From assembly GCF_011090165.1 (NCBI RefSeq), contig NZ_JAADJT010000004.1, positions 310,001-374,000 on the forward strand: DNA of 64,000 bases. The letters are read 5' to 3'. The first letter of the stretch is position 1. Each line of letters opens with the position of its first letter. Origin of the DNA: Duganella aceris. Lineage in GTDB: Bacteria > Pseudomonadota > Gammaproteobacteria > Burkholderiales > Burkholderiaceae_D. Under the pieces are notes generated by a model. The model was given only the letters and a program-made list of their open reading frames with translations. It was not told the origin of the DNA and made no database searches. Below are positions 38,841 to 47,522 of this stretch, piece after piece. The position numbers were made by a program, and so were the translations under genes.

Positions 38841-39467
38841 CTACGTAGAAGACGGCGTGGCGCCGCCGAGCTTCTTGCGCAGCGCGTGGATCAGGAATTC
38901 GACGGCGTTGCTGTCGACTTCCTCGCCCCAGCCGTAGATGCGTTCCTCCAGCTCCGGGCGCGACAGGATGGCGCCGGGCCGCAGCAACAGCGCTTGCAGC
39001 AGCGCGAATTCGCGCTGGGTCAGCTGGACCGCCGGCACGTCCGGCGCCGAGGCCTCCCGCGTCGCCGGATCGAGCGTCAGCACGCCGTTGCTCAACACCG
39101 GAGCGCCGTCGCCGCCGCGCCGCCGCAGCACCGCGCGCATGCGCGCCAGCAGTTCGCTCATCTGGAAAGGCTTGACGACGTAGTCGTCGGCGCCGGCGTC
39201 GAGACCTTCGATGCGCTCGTCGAGCGTGTCGCGCGCGGTGACGATCAGCACCGACGCCGGATTGCCGGCCGCGCGCAAGCCGCGCAGCACGCCGATGCCG
39301 TCGCGCCCCGGCAGGCCGAGATCGAGCAGCACCAGGTCGTAATGCTGGCAGGCGAGCGTGTCGGCCGCCGTGGCGCCGTTGCGCACCCAGTCGGCGGCGT
39401 AGCCGGCGTCCTTCAGCGCGGCCAGCATGGCTGCGCCGATCATGGTGTCGTCTTCAACCAACAACGC
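38841..39467 (-). CDS. OmpR-family response regulator with truncated C-terminal wing
   Basis: The frame has no ATG; TTG at 39467, with GGAGG 9 nt upstream, is the best start (208 aa). The receiver has LVEDDTMIG, Asp49 in LVLLDLGLPG, VTARD and VVKPF. The output domain has LTQREFALLQALLLRPGAILSRPELEERIYGWGEEVDSNAVEFLIHALRKKLGG, quoted here only as its start (LTQREFALLQALL) and end (IHALRKKLGG). It then stops after ATPSST, where its two paralogues continue with the N-V-R-G-V-G-Y wing. The wing hairpin is therefore missing and DNA binding may be impaired. It lies 18 bp after the PepSY gene and no kinase is adjacent. Confidence 0.8.
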   Translation of the reverse strand, partial: ALLVEDDTMIGAAMLAALKDAGYAADWVRNGATAADTLACQHYDLVLLDLGLPGRDGIGVLRGLRAAGNPASVLIVTARDTLDERIEGLDAGADDYVVKPFQMSELLARMRAVLRRRGGDGAPVLSNGVLTLDPATREASAPDVPAVQLTQREFALLQALLLRPGAILSRPELEERIYGWGEEVDSNAVEFLIHALRKKLGGATPSST

Positions 39468-39485
39468 GCGAGGCCGCCTCCGTGC

Positions 39486-39779
39486 TTAGTCGTTGTCCTT
39501 GTCATGCTGGTCGACGCGGTCCTCCACCGACGACAGCACCTTGCCGCTGGCGGCGTCGACGCGCACGTCGTACACCTTGGCGCCGCTGACGACTTCCACG
39601 TCGTAGTGCTGGCCGCCGCGGTCCTGCTCGTACTCGGCGCGCGCCGCTTTGCCGTTGACGGTCTGCTCGGCCATGGTGACGGCCTGGATCAGAGACACCC
39701 GCGCCTTGAGCACGGCCTGGGCATCGTTTTCCTGCGTATCCATTTTCTCGGCGGCATACAATGTGCGTTTCTCAAACAT
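39486..39779 (-). CDS. PepSY-domain protein without a signal peptide
   Basis: The product is 97 aa from the ATG at 39779, which has AGGAGA 8 nt upstream. The C-terminal 65 residues form a PepSY-like unit (SLIQAVTMAEQTVNG, ARAEYEQ, YDVEVVSGAKVYDVRVDAASGKVLSS). PepSY modules usually act outside the cytoplasm as inhibitors or sensors, yet the N-terminus (MFEKRTLYAAEKMD) has no hydrophobic export signal. It sits between the arnB-like gene and a response regulator on the same strand, and may share the uppP-arnB transcript. Confidence 0.75.
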   Translation of the reverse strand: MFEKRTLYAAEKMDTQENDAQAVLKARVSLIQAVTMAEQTVNGKAARAEYEQDRGGQHYDVEVVSGAKVYDVRVDAASGKVLSSVEDRVDQHDKDND

Positions 39780-39843
39780 GGTGGTTCTCCTGAATTCACG
39801 CGGGATTGCGCTGGAACCCAGCATAAGCGGCCCCACTTAGCGC

Positions 39844-40956
39844 TCACTGAGCGGGCAGCACCTCGGCCACCGCCGCGCACACCAGGTCGACATCGGCGCT
39901 GGTCATGGCGACATGCAGCGGCAGGGTCACGGTCTCGCGCGCGATGCGCTCGGCGTGCGGGAACTGGCCATCGGTGTAGCCGAACCCGCGCCCGACGCTG
40001 GTCTGATGGCAGGCCTCATACGACATGCCGGTGCCGACGCCCCGGTCCTGCAAGGCGGCGCGGAAGCTCTGGCGCGTATGCCCGAAGCGCTCATACGGGA
40101 TCAGCAGGTTGAACATATTCCAGCTCTGGCGCGCCACGCCGCGCGGCGGCGCCACCACGCCGGGCAGCGCCGGCAATTGCTGGAAATAGCGATCGGCCAG
40201 CGCCGCACGCTGTGCGAGAAACGCCGGCAGTTGCCGAAGCTGATGCAGCCCGATGATCGCCGATACGTCGGACATATTGAATTTGCCGGCGGCGACGGCG
40301 ACGTCGCGGGTGTCGTCCGGCAGGCGGCGGATGCCGTGGAAGCGCAGCAGGTCCACCAGCGCGGCGTCGTCCTCGCTGGCGACGACGATGGCGCCGCCTT
40401 CGATCGAGGTCATGTTCTTGTTCGGGTGGAAGCTGAAGGTGGCGATGTCGCCGAAGCCGCCCACCGGCCGCTCGTTCCAGTACGACCCCTGCACCAGCGC
40501 GGCGTCCTCGATCACGCGCAACCGGTGGCGCCGGGCCAGCGCGTACAGCGCATCCAGGTCGCCGAGCGCGCCGGGGAAGTGGGTCGGCATGATCGCCCTG
40601 GTGCGCGGCGTGATGGCCGCCTCGACCTGCGCCAGGTCGATGGCGCGCGTGTGCAGGTCGCAATCGACGAACACCGGCGTGGCGCCGACCTTGACGATCA
40701 TGTTCATCGCCGAAAAGAAGCTCTGGGCCGAAGTGATCACCTCGTCGCCGGCGCCGATGCCGCACACCTGCAAGGCGATCTCGATGGCGCCGGTGGCCGA
40801 GGTCACGACCCGCGTCGGCCGGCCGCCGAAGCTGTGCGACAAGGCCTGCTCGAACGCCGTCACATGCGGGCCGGTGGCGAGCCAGTTGGAACGCAGCACG
40901 CCGGCCACGGCCTGGATGGTGTCTTCGTCGAGTTGAGGTTGGGCGAATTTGATCAT
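39844..40956 (-). CDS. ArnB-like PLP-dependent sugar aminotransferase (DegT/DnrJ/EryC1 family)
   Basis: The product is 370 aa. The DegT pattern is clear: NWLATGPHVTAFEQAL near the N-terminus, TSATGAIEIALQ (PLP phosphate site), VIEDAALVQGS, and SFHPNKNMTSIEGG, with the Lys that holds PLP. ArnB converts UDP-4-keto-pentose to UDP-4-amino-4-deoxy-L-arabinose, which fits the arnA-like gene at 30568. Its start overlaps the uppP stop by 4 bp (ATGA), so uppP and this gene form an operon whose promoter carries a PmrA-like box. A different amino-sugar product is possible because the family is broad. Confidence 0.82.
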   Translation of the reverse strand: MIKFAQPQLDEDTIQAVAGVLRSNWLATGPHVTAFEQALSHSFGGRPTRVVTSATGAIEIALQVCGIGAGDEVITSAQSFFSAMNMIVKVGATPVFVDCDLHTRAIDLAQVEAAITPRTRAIMPTHFPGALGDLDALYALARRHRLRVIEDAALVQGSYWNERPVGGFGDIATFSFHPNKNMTSIEGGAIVVASEDDAALVDLLRFHGIRRLPDDTRDVAVAAGKFNMSDVSAIIGLHQLRQLPAFLAQRAALADRYFQQLPALPGVVAPPRGVARQSWNMFNLLIPYERFGHTRQSFRAALQDRGVGTGMSYEACHQTSVGRGFGYTDGQFPHAERIARETVTLPLHVAMTSADVDLVCAAVAEVLPAQ

Positions 40957-41768
40957 AAGTGACTGCTACCGGAAAAATAATACAGGATGAACAGGCCGAA
41001 GCCGATGCGATACCAGGCGAAGCCGGCGAAGGTGTGGTTGGTGATGAAGCGGATCAGCGCCCGGATGGCGAAGAAGGCGCTGACGAAGGCGGCGATGAAA
41101 CCCACCGCGAATATGCCGGCGTCGTCCATGCTGAGCGTGGCGCGCACCTTGTACAGGCTGTACAACGACGCCGCGCCCAGCGTCGGTATGCCGAGGAAGA
41201 ACGAGAACTCGGTCGCGGTCTTGCGCGACAGGCCGACGAACAGTCCGCCGATGATGGTGGCGCCGGAACGCGACGTCCCCGGCAGCAGCGCCAGGCACTG
41301 CAGCAAACCGACCTTGACCGAGTCGCGCAGCGACATGTTGTCGACGTCGTGCACGCGCGCGGTGTGCTGCAGCCGTTCGACATACAGGATCACCAGCCCG
41401 CCGACGATGAAGGCGATCGCCACCGGGACCGGGGCGAACAGATAAGTCTTGATGGCCTTGCCGAACAGCAGTCCCAGTATCGCGGCGGGAACGAAGGCGG
41501 CGGACAAACCCAGCAGCAGGCGCCGTTGCGGGCCGCCGCGCGCGGCGCCGACCAGGGTCCCGCCTATCCTGGCGCGGTATTCCCAGACCACGGCCAGCAT
41601 CGCGCCAAGCTGGATGAAGATTTCATAAATGTCGCGCTTTTCCTTGTCGAGGAAATTGAGCAATTCGCCGGCGATGATCAGATGGCCGGTACTGGAGATC
41701 GGCAGGAATTCGGTGACTCCCTCGACCACACCCATGACGATCGAGCTTAGCAACAGCGGTATATCCAT
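40953..41768 (-). CDS. uppP: Undecaprenyl-diphosphatase (UppP/BacA)
   Basis: The product is 271 aa with AGGGAG ahead of the ATG. UppP motifs are present: GVVEGVTEFLPISSTGHLI near the N-terminus (Glu-rich motif with the Ser and His), and LLPGTSRSGATIIGGL with the catalytic Arg/Ser region. About eight membrane segments. It removes a phosphate from undecaprenyl diphosphate to regenerate the carrier lipid used by peptidoglycan, polysaccharide and ArnC-type reactions. Being first in an operon with arnB and under a PmrA-like box, it probably raises carrier-lipid supply when lipid A modification is switched on. Confidence 0.95.
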   Translation of the reverse strand: MDIPLLLSSIVMGVVEGVTEFLPISSTGHLIIAGELLNFLDKEKRDIYEIFIQLGAMLAVVWEYRARIGGTLVGAARGGPQRRLLLGLSAAFVPAAILGLLFGKAIKTYLFAPVPVAIAFIVGGLVILYVERLQHTARVHDVDNMSLRDSVKVGLLQCLALLPGTSRSGATIIGGLFVGLSRKTATEFSFFLGIPTLGAASLYSLYKVRATLSMDDAGIFAVGFIAAFVSAFFAIRALIRFITNHTFAGFAWYRIGFGLFILYYFSGSSHL

Positions 41769-41830
41769 GTGACTCCCTGAAAGATCGCGCCACGGCCGGG
41801 CACAAGCGTCACGATCATAGCGACGGCAGG

Positions 41831-41847
41831 GTTAAGTCAGCATTAAA
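41831..41847 (-). promoter_or_regulatory. PmrA/BasR-like box, uppP-arnB promoter
   Basis: On the minus strand TTTAAT-GCTGA-CTTAAC, with TATGAT at 41819-41814, again 28 bp from the box start. It faces uppP, not the divergent kinase gene at 41922. Confidence 0.8.
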
Positions 41848-41921
41848 GCCGGCCGAGGGCGATTTCGCGGCTCGGAGTAAAATAACGGTATTTTCAACCA
41901 GACAACGGGCATGCAAGCGCC

Positions 41922-43280
41922 ATGAAGACCATCCGCCGCCAATTGTTGCTTGGCCTGCTAGGCGCCACGCTGCTGTGCGTGCTGGTGGCCGGCTATTCGC
42001 TGTACCGCTCGCTGCGCCACGAAACCAACGAAGTGGCCGATCTCCAGCTGCGCCAGCTCGCGGTGGCGTTGCCCGACGAATTCGCCCCCGACACCGCCTT
42101 GCCCGCCGCCGAAGACCCGGAAGAGGAATTCGTGCTGCAGGCGTGGGATGACGCCGGCCTGCCGGTGCCGATGTCGCTGTCGACCGGCGCGCAGCAGTTG
42201 CCGCGCTATCCCTTGAACGGCTTCAGGACCGTCACCTGGAACGGCCAGCACTGGCGCTTGTACGGCCAGACCCGGCACGGCCGCTATGTCCAGGTGGCGC
42301 AGCTGATGTCGGTGCGCGACATGCTGGCGGCCCACATGGCGCTGCGCGCCGGCGCGCCGCTGCTGGCGCTGGCGGCGGTGTTGTCGCTGCTGATCGTGGC
42401 CGTGGTGGGACGCGCGCTGAAGCCGCTGGACCGGCTGGCGCAGGCGGTGGCCGGACGCTCGGCGGAGACGTTGACCCCTCTGGTCGCCGACGACATGCCG
42501 CCCGAGCTGCGGCCGGTGGTGCTGGCCTTGAACGGCTTGATGCGCAAGTTCGACGAGGCGCTGACCGCGCAGCGCACCTTTGTCGCCGACGCCGCCCACG
42601 AGCTGCGCTCGCCGCTGACCGCGCTGAAACTGCAATTGCAGCTGGTCGAGCGCGCCGGCAGCGATGAAGCCCGGGCGGTCGCCGTGGCCAAGCTGCACGA
42701 GCGGCTGGACCGCAGCACCCATCTGGTGCGTCAGTTGCTGAGCCTGGCCCGGCACGAGGCCGCGCCGCCGCAGGAGCGTCTGCACCAGGTCAACCTGGGG
42801 CAGATGCTGGAGGCGGCGGTGGCCGACCATTCGGCGCTGGCCGACAGCCGGGGCATCGATCTGGGCGTCGACGCGCCGGCGCACGTGATGGTGCAGGCCG
42901 ATCCCGACGGCTTGCAGGTGCTGCTGAATAACCTGGTCGACAACGCGCTGCGCTACACCCAGCAGGGCGGCCGGGTCGACCTGCAGTCGGCCTACGAGCA
43001 GGGCCGGCCGCTGCTGCGGGTCAGCGACAATGGTCCCGGCGTCGCGGCGCAGCACCGGGCGCGCCTGTTCGACCGCTTTTTCCGTCCCGACGGCCAGCAG
43101 GCCTGGGGTTGCGGCCTCGGTTTGTCGATCGTGCGCAACATCGCCGACAACCATCGCGCCGAGATCAGCCTGGCCGACACCGAGGCTGGACGCGGTCTCA
43201 GTGTGACGGTGCTGTTTCCACCGGAAGCCGCGCCGGACGCCGCCCCAGCCGGTCGAACCAGAGAAACAGCACCGGCGTGA
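41922..43280 (+). CDS. Sensor histidine kinase (PmrB/QseC-like), no adjacent regulator
   Basis: The product is 452 aa. Membrane segments lie at about residues 8-30 and 142-164, flanking a short periplasmic domain rich in acidic residues near 55-70 (DEFAPD, EDPEEEF), which might bind cations as the ExxE motif of PmrB does. The HisKA motif AAHELRSPLTALKL holds His226. HATPase motifs NNLVDNALRYT, DNGPGV and WGCGLGLSI follow. It is closely similar to the kinase at 48247. No response regulator adjoins it; the unpaired PmrA-like regulator at 33132 is a likely partner. Its 3' end overlaps the convergent RND gene by 83 bp, adding an Ala/Pro-rich tail absent from its paralogue. Confidence 0.9.
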   Translation: MKTIRRQLLLGLLGATLLCVLVAGYSLYRSLRHETNEVADLQLRQLAVALPDEFAPDTALPAAEDPEEEFVLQAWDDAGLPVPMSLSTGAQQLPRYPLNGFRTVTWNGQHWRLYGQTRHGRYVQVAQLMSVRDMLAAHMALRAGAPLLALAAVLSLLIVAVVGRALKPLDRLAQAVAGRSAETLTPLVADDMPPELRPVVLALNGLMRKFDEALTAQRTFVADAAHELRSPLTALKLQLQLVERAGSDEARAVAVAKLHERLDRSTHLVRQLLSLARHEAAPPQERLHQVNLGQMLEAAVADHSALADSRGIDLGVDAPAHVMVQADPDGLQVLLNNLVDNALRYTQQGGRVDLQSAYEQGRPLLRVSDNGPGVAAQHRARLFDRFFRPDGQQAWGCGLGLSIVRNIADNHRAEISLADTEAGRGLSVTVLFPPEAAPDAAPAGRTRETAPA

Positions 43281-46269
43281 TGAACAGCGTGATCAGCTGC
43301 GAGAACAGCAGGCCGCCGACGATGGCGATGCCCAGCGGCTGGCGCAGTTCGGCGCCGGCGCCGAGGCCGAGCGCGATCGGCAACGCGCCCATGATGGCGC
43401 ACAACGTGGTCATCATGATCGGGCGGAAGCGCAACAGGCAGGCCTGACGCACCGCGTCCTGCGGCGCCAGGCCGCCGCGCTGCGCCTCCAGCGCGAAGTC
43501 GATGATCATGATGGCGTTCTTCTTGACCACGCCGACCAGCAGCAAAATCCCGATCATGGCGATGAAGCTCAATTCCAGTCCCGCCAGCCGTAGCGCCAGC
43601 AGCGCGCCGACCGCCGCCGACGGCACCCCCAGCAGGATGGTGACCGGGTGGATCCAGCTCTCGTACAGCATGCCGAGAATGACGTAGATCGCCGCGATGG
43701 CGATCGCGATCAGCCACAGTTGGCTGTTCTGCGATTGCTGGAACAGCGCCGCCGCGCCGGCGTAGGCGCCGAAGATGGAGGAGGGCAGGCCGATGCGCTG
43801 CTGGGCGTCGGCGATGGCGGCGGTGGCGTCGGACATCGACTTGCCGGCCGCCAGGTCGAACGAGATCGTCACCGCCGGCAGCTGGCCCTGGTGGTTGACC
43901 GCCATCGTGCCGCGCGCGCGGCTGACGGTGCTGAAGGCGCTGAACGGCACCAGGTTGCCGGCGGCGTTGCGCACCTGGATCCTGGCCAGGCTGGCCTCGT
44001 CGCGGCGGAACTGGTCGGCCAGCTCCATGATGACCTGGTAGCTGTCCTCCGGCGCGTAGATGGTCGAGACCTGGCGCGTGCCGTAGGCGGCGTACAGCGT
44101 GTTGCGCACGCTGGCCATGTCGACGCCCATGGTGGCGGCCTGCTCGCGGTCGACCTCGATGCGCGCGTCGAGGCCGTCGTACTGGGCGTCGCTGTTCAGG
44201 CCGACCAGCACGTCGCCTTTTTTCAGTTCGGCGATCAGCTTGGCCGACCACAGGTTCAGGTCGCCGGGGCTGACCGACTGCAGCGTGTACTGGTAGGTGC
44301 TCTTCGAGCCGCGTCCGCCGATCTTCAGGTTCTGCACCGGGCTGTAGAACACCTGGATGTTGGGCAGGAAGGCGGTGGACTTGCGCAGGCCGGCCAGCAC
44401 CGCCGGCATGGCCGGGCGCAGCGCCGCGTCCTTCAGGGTGATGTAGAACGAGGTGGTGTCGTGGTCGACCTTGGCCACCACGTCGGTGACGTTGGCGTCG
44501 GCCATGATCGCCTGTTGCAGCAGCTTCAGCACCGCCAGCCGGCCTTCGTACGACATGTCCTGCGCCGCCTCGACGTTGGCTGAGATCTGGCCGGTGTCCT
44601 CCTGCGGAAAGAAGCCCTTGGGGGCGCTGGTGTACAGCCACGCGGTCAGGCCGAAGGTGGCCAGCGCCGCCAGCAGCACCGGCGTGTGGCGCGCCAGCGC
44701 CCACTCCAGCGCACGCGCGTACAGGTCCAGCACGCGCTGGAAACCGGCCTCGAAGGCGCGGCTCCAGGCCGGGGCGGGGCGGTGCAGCTGCGCCACCTTG
44801 ATGAACTTCGGCACCAGCACCGGGATCAGCGTCAGCGAGGCGGCCGCCGACACCGCGATCGCCAGCGCCACCACCACCGCGAATTCATGGAACAGCAGGC
44901 CGATCGTGCCCGGCATGAAGAAGATCGGGATGAACACCGCCACCAGCGACACCGAGATCGAGACCACGGTGAACGCCACCTCGCCGGCGCCGCGCACCGC
45001 CGCGTCGTACGGCGCCATGCCTTCTTCGATGTAGCGCATGATGTTTTCCAGCACCACGATGGCGTCGTCCACCACCAGCCCGACCGCGATGGTTAGACCC
45101 ATCAGCGAGATATTGTCCAGGCTGAGATTGAGCGCGAACATCAGGCCGAAGGTGCCCAGCAAGGACACCGGCAGGCTGATCGCCGGGATCAGCGTCGCCG
45201 CCAGCTGGCGCAGGAACAGCAGGATCACCAGCACCACCAGCGCGATGGTCAGCAGCATGGTCAGGTTGACGTCGTGGATGGCGTTGCGGATCGAGGTCGA
45301 GCGGTCGTTCAGCAGCTGGATGCGCACCGAGCCGGGCATCTGGCTGGCCAGGCGCGGCAGCATGGCGCGGATGGCGTCGATGGTGGCGACGGTGTTGGCG
45401 CCCGGTTGCCGCTGCACCTGCAGCAGGATCGCGTCCTTGCCGTTGATGGAGCTGGTGTTCTGGGTGTTCTCGATGCTGTCGAGCACGGTGGCGAAGTCGG
45501 TCAGGCGGATGTTGCGGCCGTTGCGCGCGGCCACGATCAGCGCGGCGAAGTCGTTCGCCTTCATCAGGCCGGGCGGCATCTTCAGCGTCATCATCTGGCG
45601 GCTGCTGTCGAACTGGCCCAGCGGCGCGTTGGAGTTGGCGGCCTTCAGCGCCGCGCTGACCTCGTCCAGCGTCAGGTTCAGCGCGGCCAGGCGGTCGGGA
45701 TCGACTTCGATGCGCACCGAGTAGCGCTTCTGACCGTTGACCGTTACCTGCGCCACGCCGCTCAACGTCGACAGCGCGGGCACGATCAGGTTGTCCGAGT
45801 AGCCGTTCAACTCGGTCAGCTTGAGCGACGGCGAGTCGAGGCCGATCAGCAGCACCGGCGCGTCGGCCGGGTTGACCTTGCGGTAGGACGGCGGCGTCGT
45901 CATTTCGGTCGGCAGCGTGCGGGTGGCGCGGTACAGCGCGGCCTGGACGTCGCCGGCGGCGGCGTCGATATTGCGGCTCGGGTCGAATTCCAACGTGATC
46001 TGGGTCTCGCCCTGGATGCTGCTGGAGGTGGTCGACAGCAGGCCGGGGATGGCGGTGAATTGTTTTTCCAGCGGCGTCGCCACCGAGGTCGACATGGTGT
46101 CCGGGCTGGCGCCGGACAGCTTGGCGGTGACCTGGATGGTGGGTGTGTCGTAATTGGGCAGCGCGGCCAGCGGCAGTTGCAGCCAGCAGGCGGCGCCGCC
46201 GACGATGATGGTCAGCCAGGCCAGCAGCGTGGCGATCGGACGGCGCAGGCAGAAGGCGGCGATGTTCAT
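43198..46269 (-). CDS. RND multidrug efflux transporter, inner-membrane pump (MdtB/MdtC-like)
   Basis: The product is 1023 aa from the ATG at 46269, which overlaps the adaptor stop (ATGA); the longer frame lies inside the adaptor gene. The N-terminus MNIAAFCLRRPIATLLAW, a twelve-segment layout with two large periplasmic loops, and GLVVDDAIVVLENIMRYIEEGM in TM4 (proton-relay Asp pair) are typical of the HAE1 group. The sequence style resembles the MdtB/MdtC branch. It should form a trimer that exports drugs or amphiphiles with the adaptor encoded upstream. No outer-membrane factor gene is in the window. The promoter of the two-gene unit carries a PmrA-like box. Confidence 0.92.
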   Translation of the reverse strand: MNIAAFCLRRPIATLLAWLTIIVGGAACWLQLPLAALPNYDTPTIQVTAKLSGASPDTMSTSVATPLEKQFTAIPGLLSTTSSSIQGETQITLEFDPSRNIDAAAGDVQAALYRATRTLPTEMTTPPSYRKVNPADAPVLLIGLDSPSLKLTELNGYSDNLIVPALSTLSGVAQVTVNGQKRYSVRIEVDPDRLAALNLTLDEVSAALKAANSNAPLGQFDSSRQMMTLKMPPGLMKANDFAALIVAARNGRNIRLTDFATVLDSIENTQNTSSINGKDAILLQVQRQPGANTVATIDAIRAMLPRLASQMPGSVRIQLLNDRSTSIRNAIHDVNLTMLLTIALVVLVILLFLRQLAATLIPAISLPVSLLGTFGLMFALNLSLDNISLMGLTIAVGLVVDDAIVVLENIMRYIEEGMAPYDAAVRGAGEVAFTVVSISVSLVAVFIPIFFMPGTIGLLFHEFAVVVALAIAVSAAASLTLIPVLVPKFIKVAQLHRPAPAWSRAFEAGFQRVLDLYARALEWALARHTPVLLAALATFGLTAWLYTSAPKGFFPQEDTGQISANVEAAQDMSYEGRLAVLKLLQQAIMADANVTDVVAKVDHDTTSFYITLKDAALRPAMPAVLAGLRKSTAFLPNIQVFYSPVQNLKIGGRGSKSTYQYTLQSVSPGDLNLWSAKLIAELKKGDVLVGLNSDAQYDGLDARIEVDREQAATMGVDMASVRNTLYAAYGTRQVSTIYAPEDSYQVIMELADQFRRDEASLARIQVRNAAGNLVPFSAFSTVSRARGTMAVNHQGQLPAVTISFDLAAGKSMSDATAAIADAQQRIGLPSSIFGAYAGAAALFQQSQNSQLWLIAIAIAAIYVILGMLYESWIHPVTILLGVPSAAVGALLALRLAGLELSFIAMIGILLLVGVVKKNAIMIIDFALEAQRGGLAPQDAVRQACLLRFRPIMMTTLCAIMGALPIALGLGAGAELRQPLGIAIVGGLLFSQLITLFITPVLFLWFDRLGRRPARLPVETAPSH

Positions 46270-47429
46270 GGCGTCACCCCGGCCGGCCTGGCGGCGCTGC
46301 TTGCGGTGGCCGTGCTGGTCGCATTGGCCGGCGCAGCGACGCGGATCGGATCGCCGTCGCGCAGATTGGCGCCGCCTTCCAGCACCACGCTGGCGCCGCC
46401 GGCAATGCCGGTGACCACCGCCTGGCCGCCCTGGACGCGCAGCAGCGTCACCGCTTGCCGCGTCGCCTTGCCGCCGGCGCCGAGGTAGACGAAGCGGCCT
46501 TGCGGCCCCTCCAGCAGCGCTTGCGGCGGCAGCACCACCGCGTCCTTGTCCAGCCCCGCCAGCACGGTGATGCGGGCGTAGGCGCCCGGCCACAAGGTCC
46601 GGTTCCGATTGGGCACGGTCGCCTTCAGCGCGATGGTACCGGTGTCGCTGTTGACGATGTTGTTGATGAAACTGAGCTCCCCGGCGATGGGCGCGCCGTC
46701 CGGCCCGTCGATGTACACCTTGACCGGCCCGCCCTGGCGCGCGCGCAGGATCGCCTGCAAGTCCTGCTGCGGCAAGTTGAACTCGACGCCGATCGGCGTG
46801 AATTGCGCCAGCGTCACCAGGGGCGCGGTGGCGCTGGTCTGGGCCAGGCTGCCCGGATGCACCGCCACCGCGCCGCTGGTGGCGTCGAACGGCGCCACGA
46901 TGCGGGTGTGGCTTACGGCCAGCCGCGCGCTTTCGATATCGGCCTGCGCCGCCTTGAGTTGGGCCTTCAGCGCATCGACCTTGCTGGATGCCGTGTCGGC
47001 CGCGCTGGAAGTAATGAAGTTGGACTTGACCAGCGTGGTGGCGCGGCCGAAATCGCGGTTGGCGTCGACCAGCTGCGCCTGGGTCTGGGCCGCCAGCGCC
47101 TTCGCCCGTTGCAGCGCCGCGTTGGCGTCGGCGCCGTCCAGCGTGAACAGCAGCTGGCCGGCCTTGACCTCGTCGCCCTCCTTGAAGTGGATGGCGGTGA
47201 TGGTGGCGGTCAGCTGCGGTCGCACGTCGACGATGTTGAGCGCGACCAGGTGACCCTGCGCGCTCAGTTCCAGCGGCAGATCCTGGCGCCGCGCCTCGGT
47301 CAGGCTGACCAGGGCGATCTTGGCCGGCTTGGGCGCGTCGGCCGGCGCGCTGCGCAAGCTGAACGCCAAAGCGGCGCCGGCGCAGGCCAGCGGGATCAGG
47401 AACAATATTGTTTTTTTCAGAGGAGGCAT
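46266..47429 (-). CDS. RND efflux periplasmic adaptor (MdtA-like membrane fusion protein)
   Basis: The product is 387 aa. An N-terminal uncleaved or cleaved hydrophobic segment (residues about 5-24) precedes the lipoyl/hairpin/barrel layout: VRPQLTATITAIHFKEGDEVKAGQLLFTLD (first lipoyl half, with the G-D-x-V-K-x-G-Q motif), an alpha-helical hairpin rich in Ala/Gln, then RIVAPFDATSGAVAVHPGSL (second half), and WPGAYARITV in the beta-barrel. It links the RND pump to an outer-membrane channel. It is the first gene of the efflux unit and its divergent neighbour is a PmrA-like regulator. A PmrA-like box lies about 50 bp upstream. Confidence 0.92.
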   Translation of the reverse strand: MPPLKKTILFLIPLACAGAALAFSLRSAPADAPKPAKIALVSLTEARRQDLPLELSAQGHLVALNIVDVRPQLTATITAIHFKEGDEVKAGQLLFTLDGADANAALQRAKALAAQTQAQLVDANRDFGRATTLVKSNFITSSAADTASSKVDALKAQLKAAQADIESARLAVSHTRIVAPFDATSGAVAVHPGSLAQTSATAPLVTLAQFTPIGVEFNLPQQDLQAILRARQGGPVKVYIDGPDGAPIAGELSFINNIVNSDTGTIALKATVPNRNRTLWPGAYARITVLAGLDKDAVVLPPQALLEGPQGRFVYLGAGGKATRQAVTLLRVQGGQAVVTGIAGGASVVLEGGANLRDGDPIRVAAPANATSTATASSAARPAGVTP

Positions 47430-47477
47430 GGGAAGGCGGGACAGCGTTGATGTGCAGCGGATGCTATCGGGCTTTGC

Positions 47478-47494
47478 ATTAACCCCGCATTAAA
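47478..47494 (-). promoter_or_regulatory. PmrA/BasR-like box, RND efflux promoter
   Basis: On the minus strand TTTAAT-GCGGG-GTTAAT, with TAGCAT at 47466-47461 in the -10 position, 28 bp from the box start. Confidence 0.72.
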
Positions 47495-47522
47495 CGCGGA
47501 CTGAAATTTCGCCGCGCGCGGC

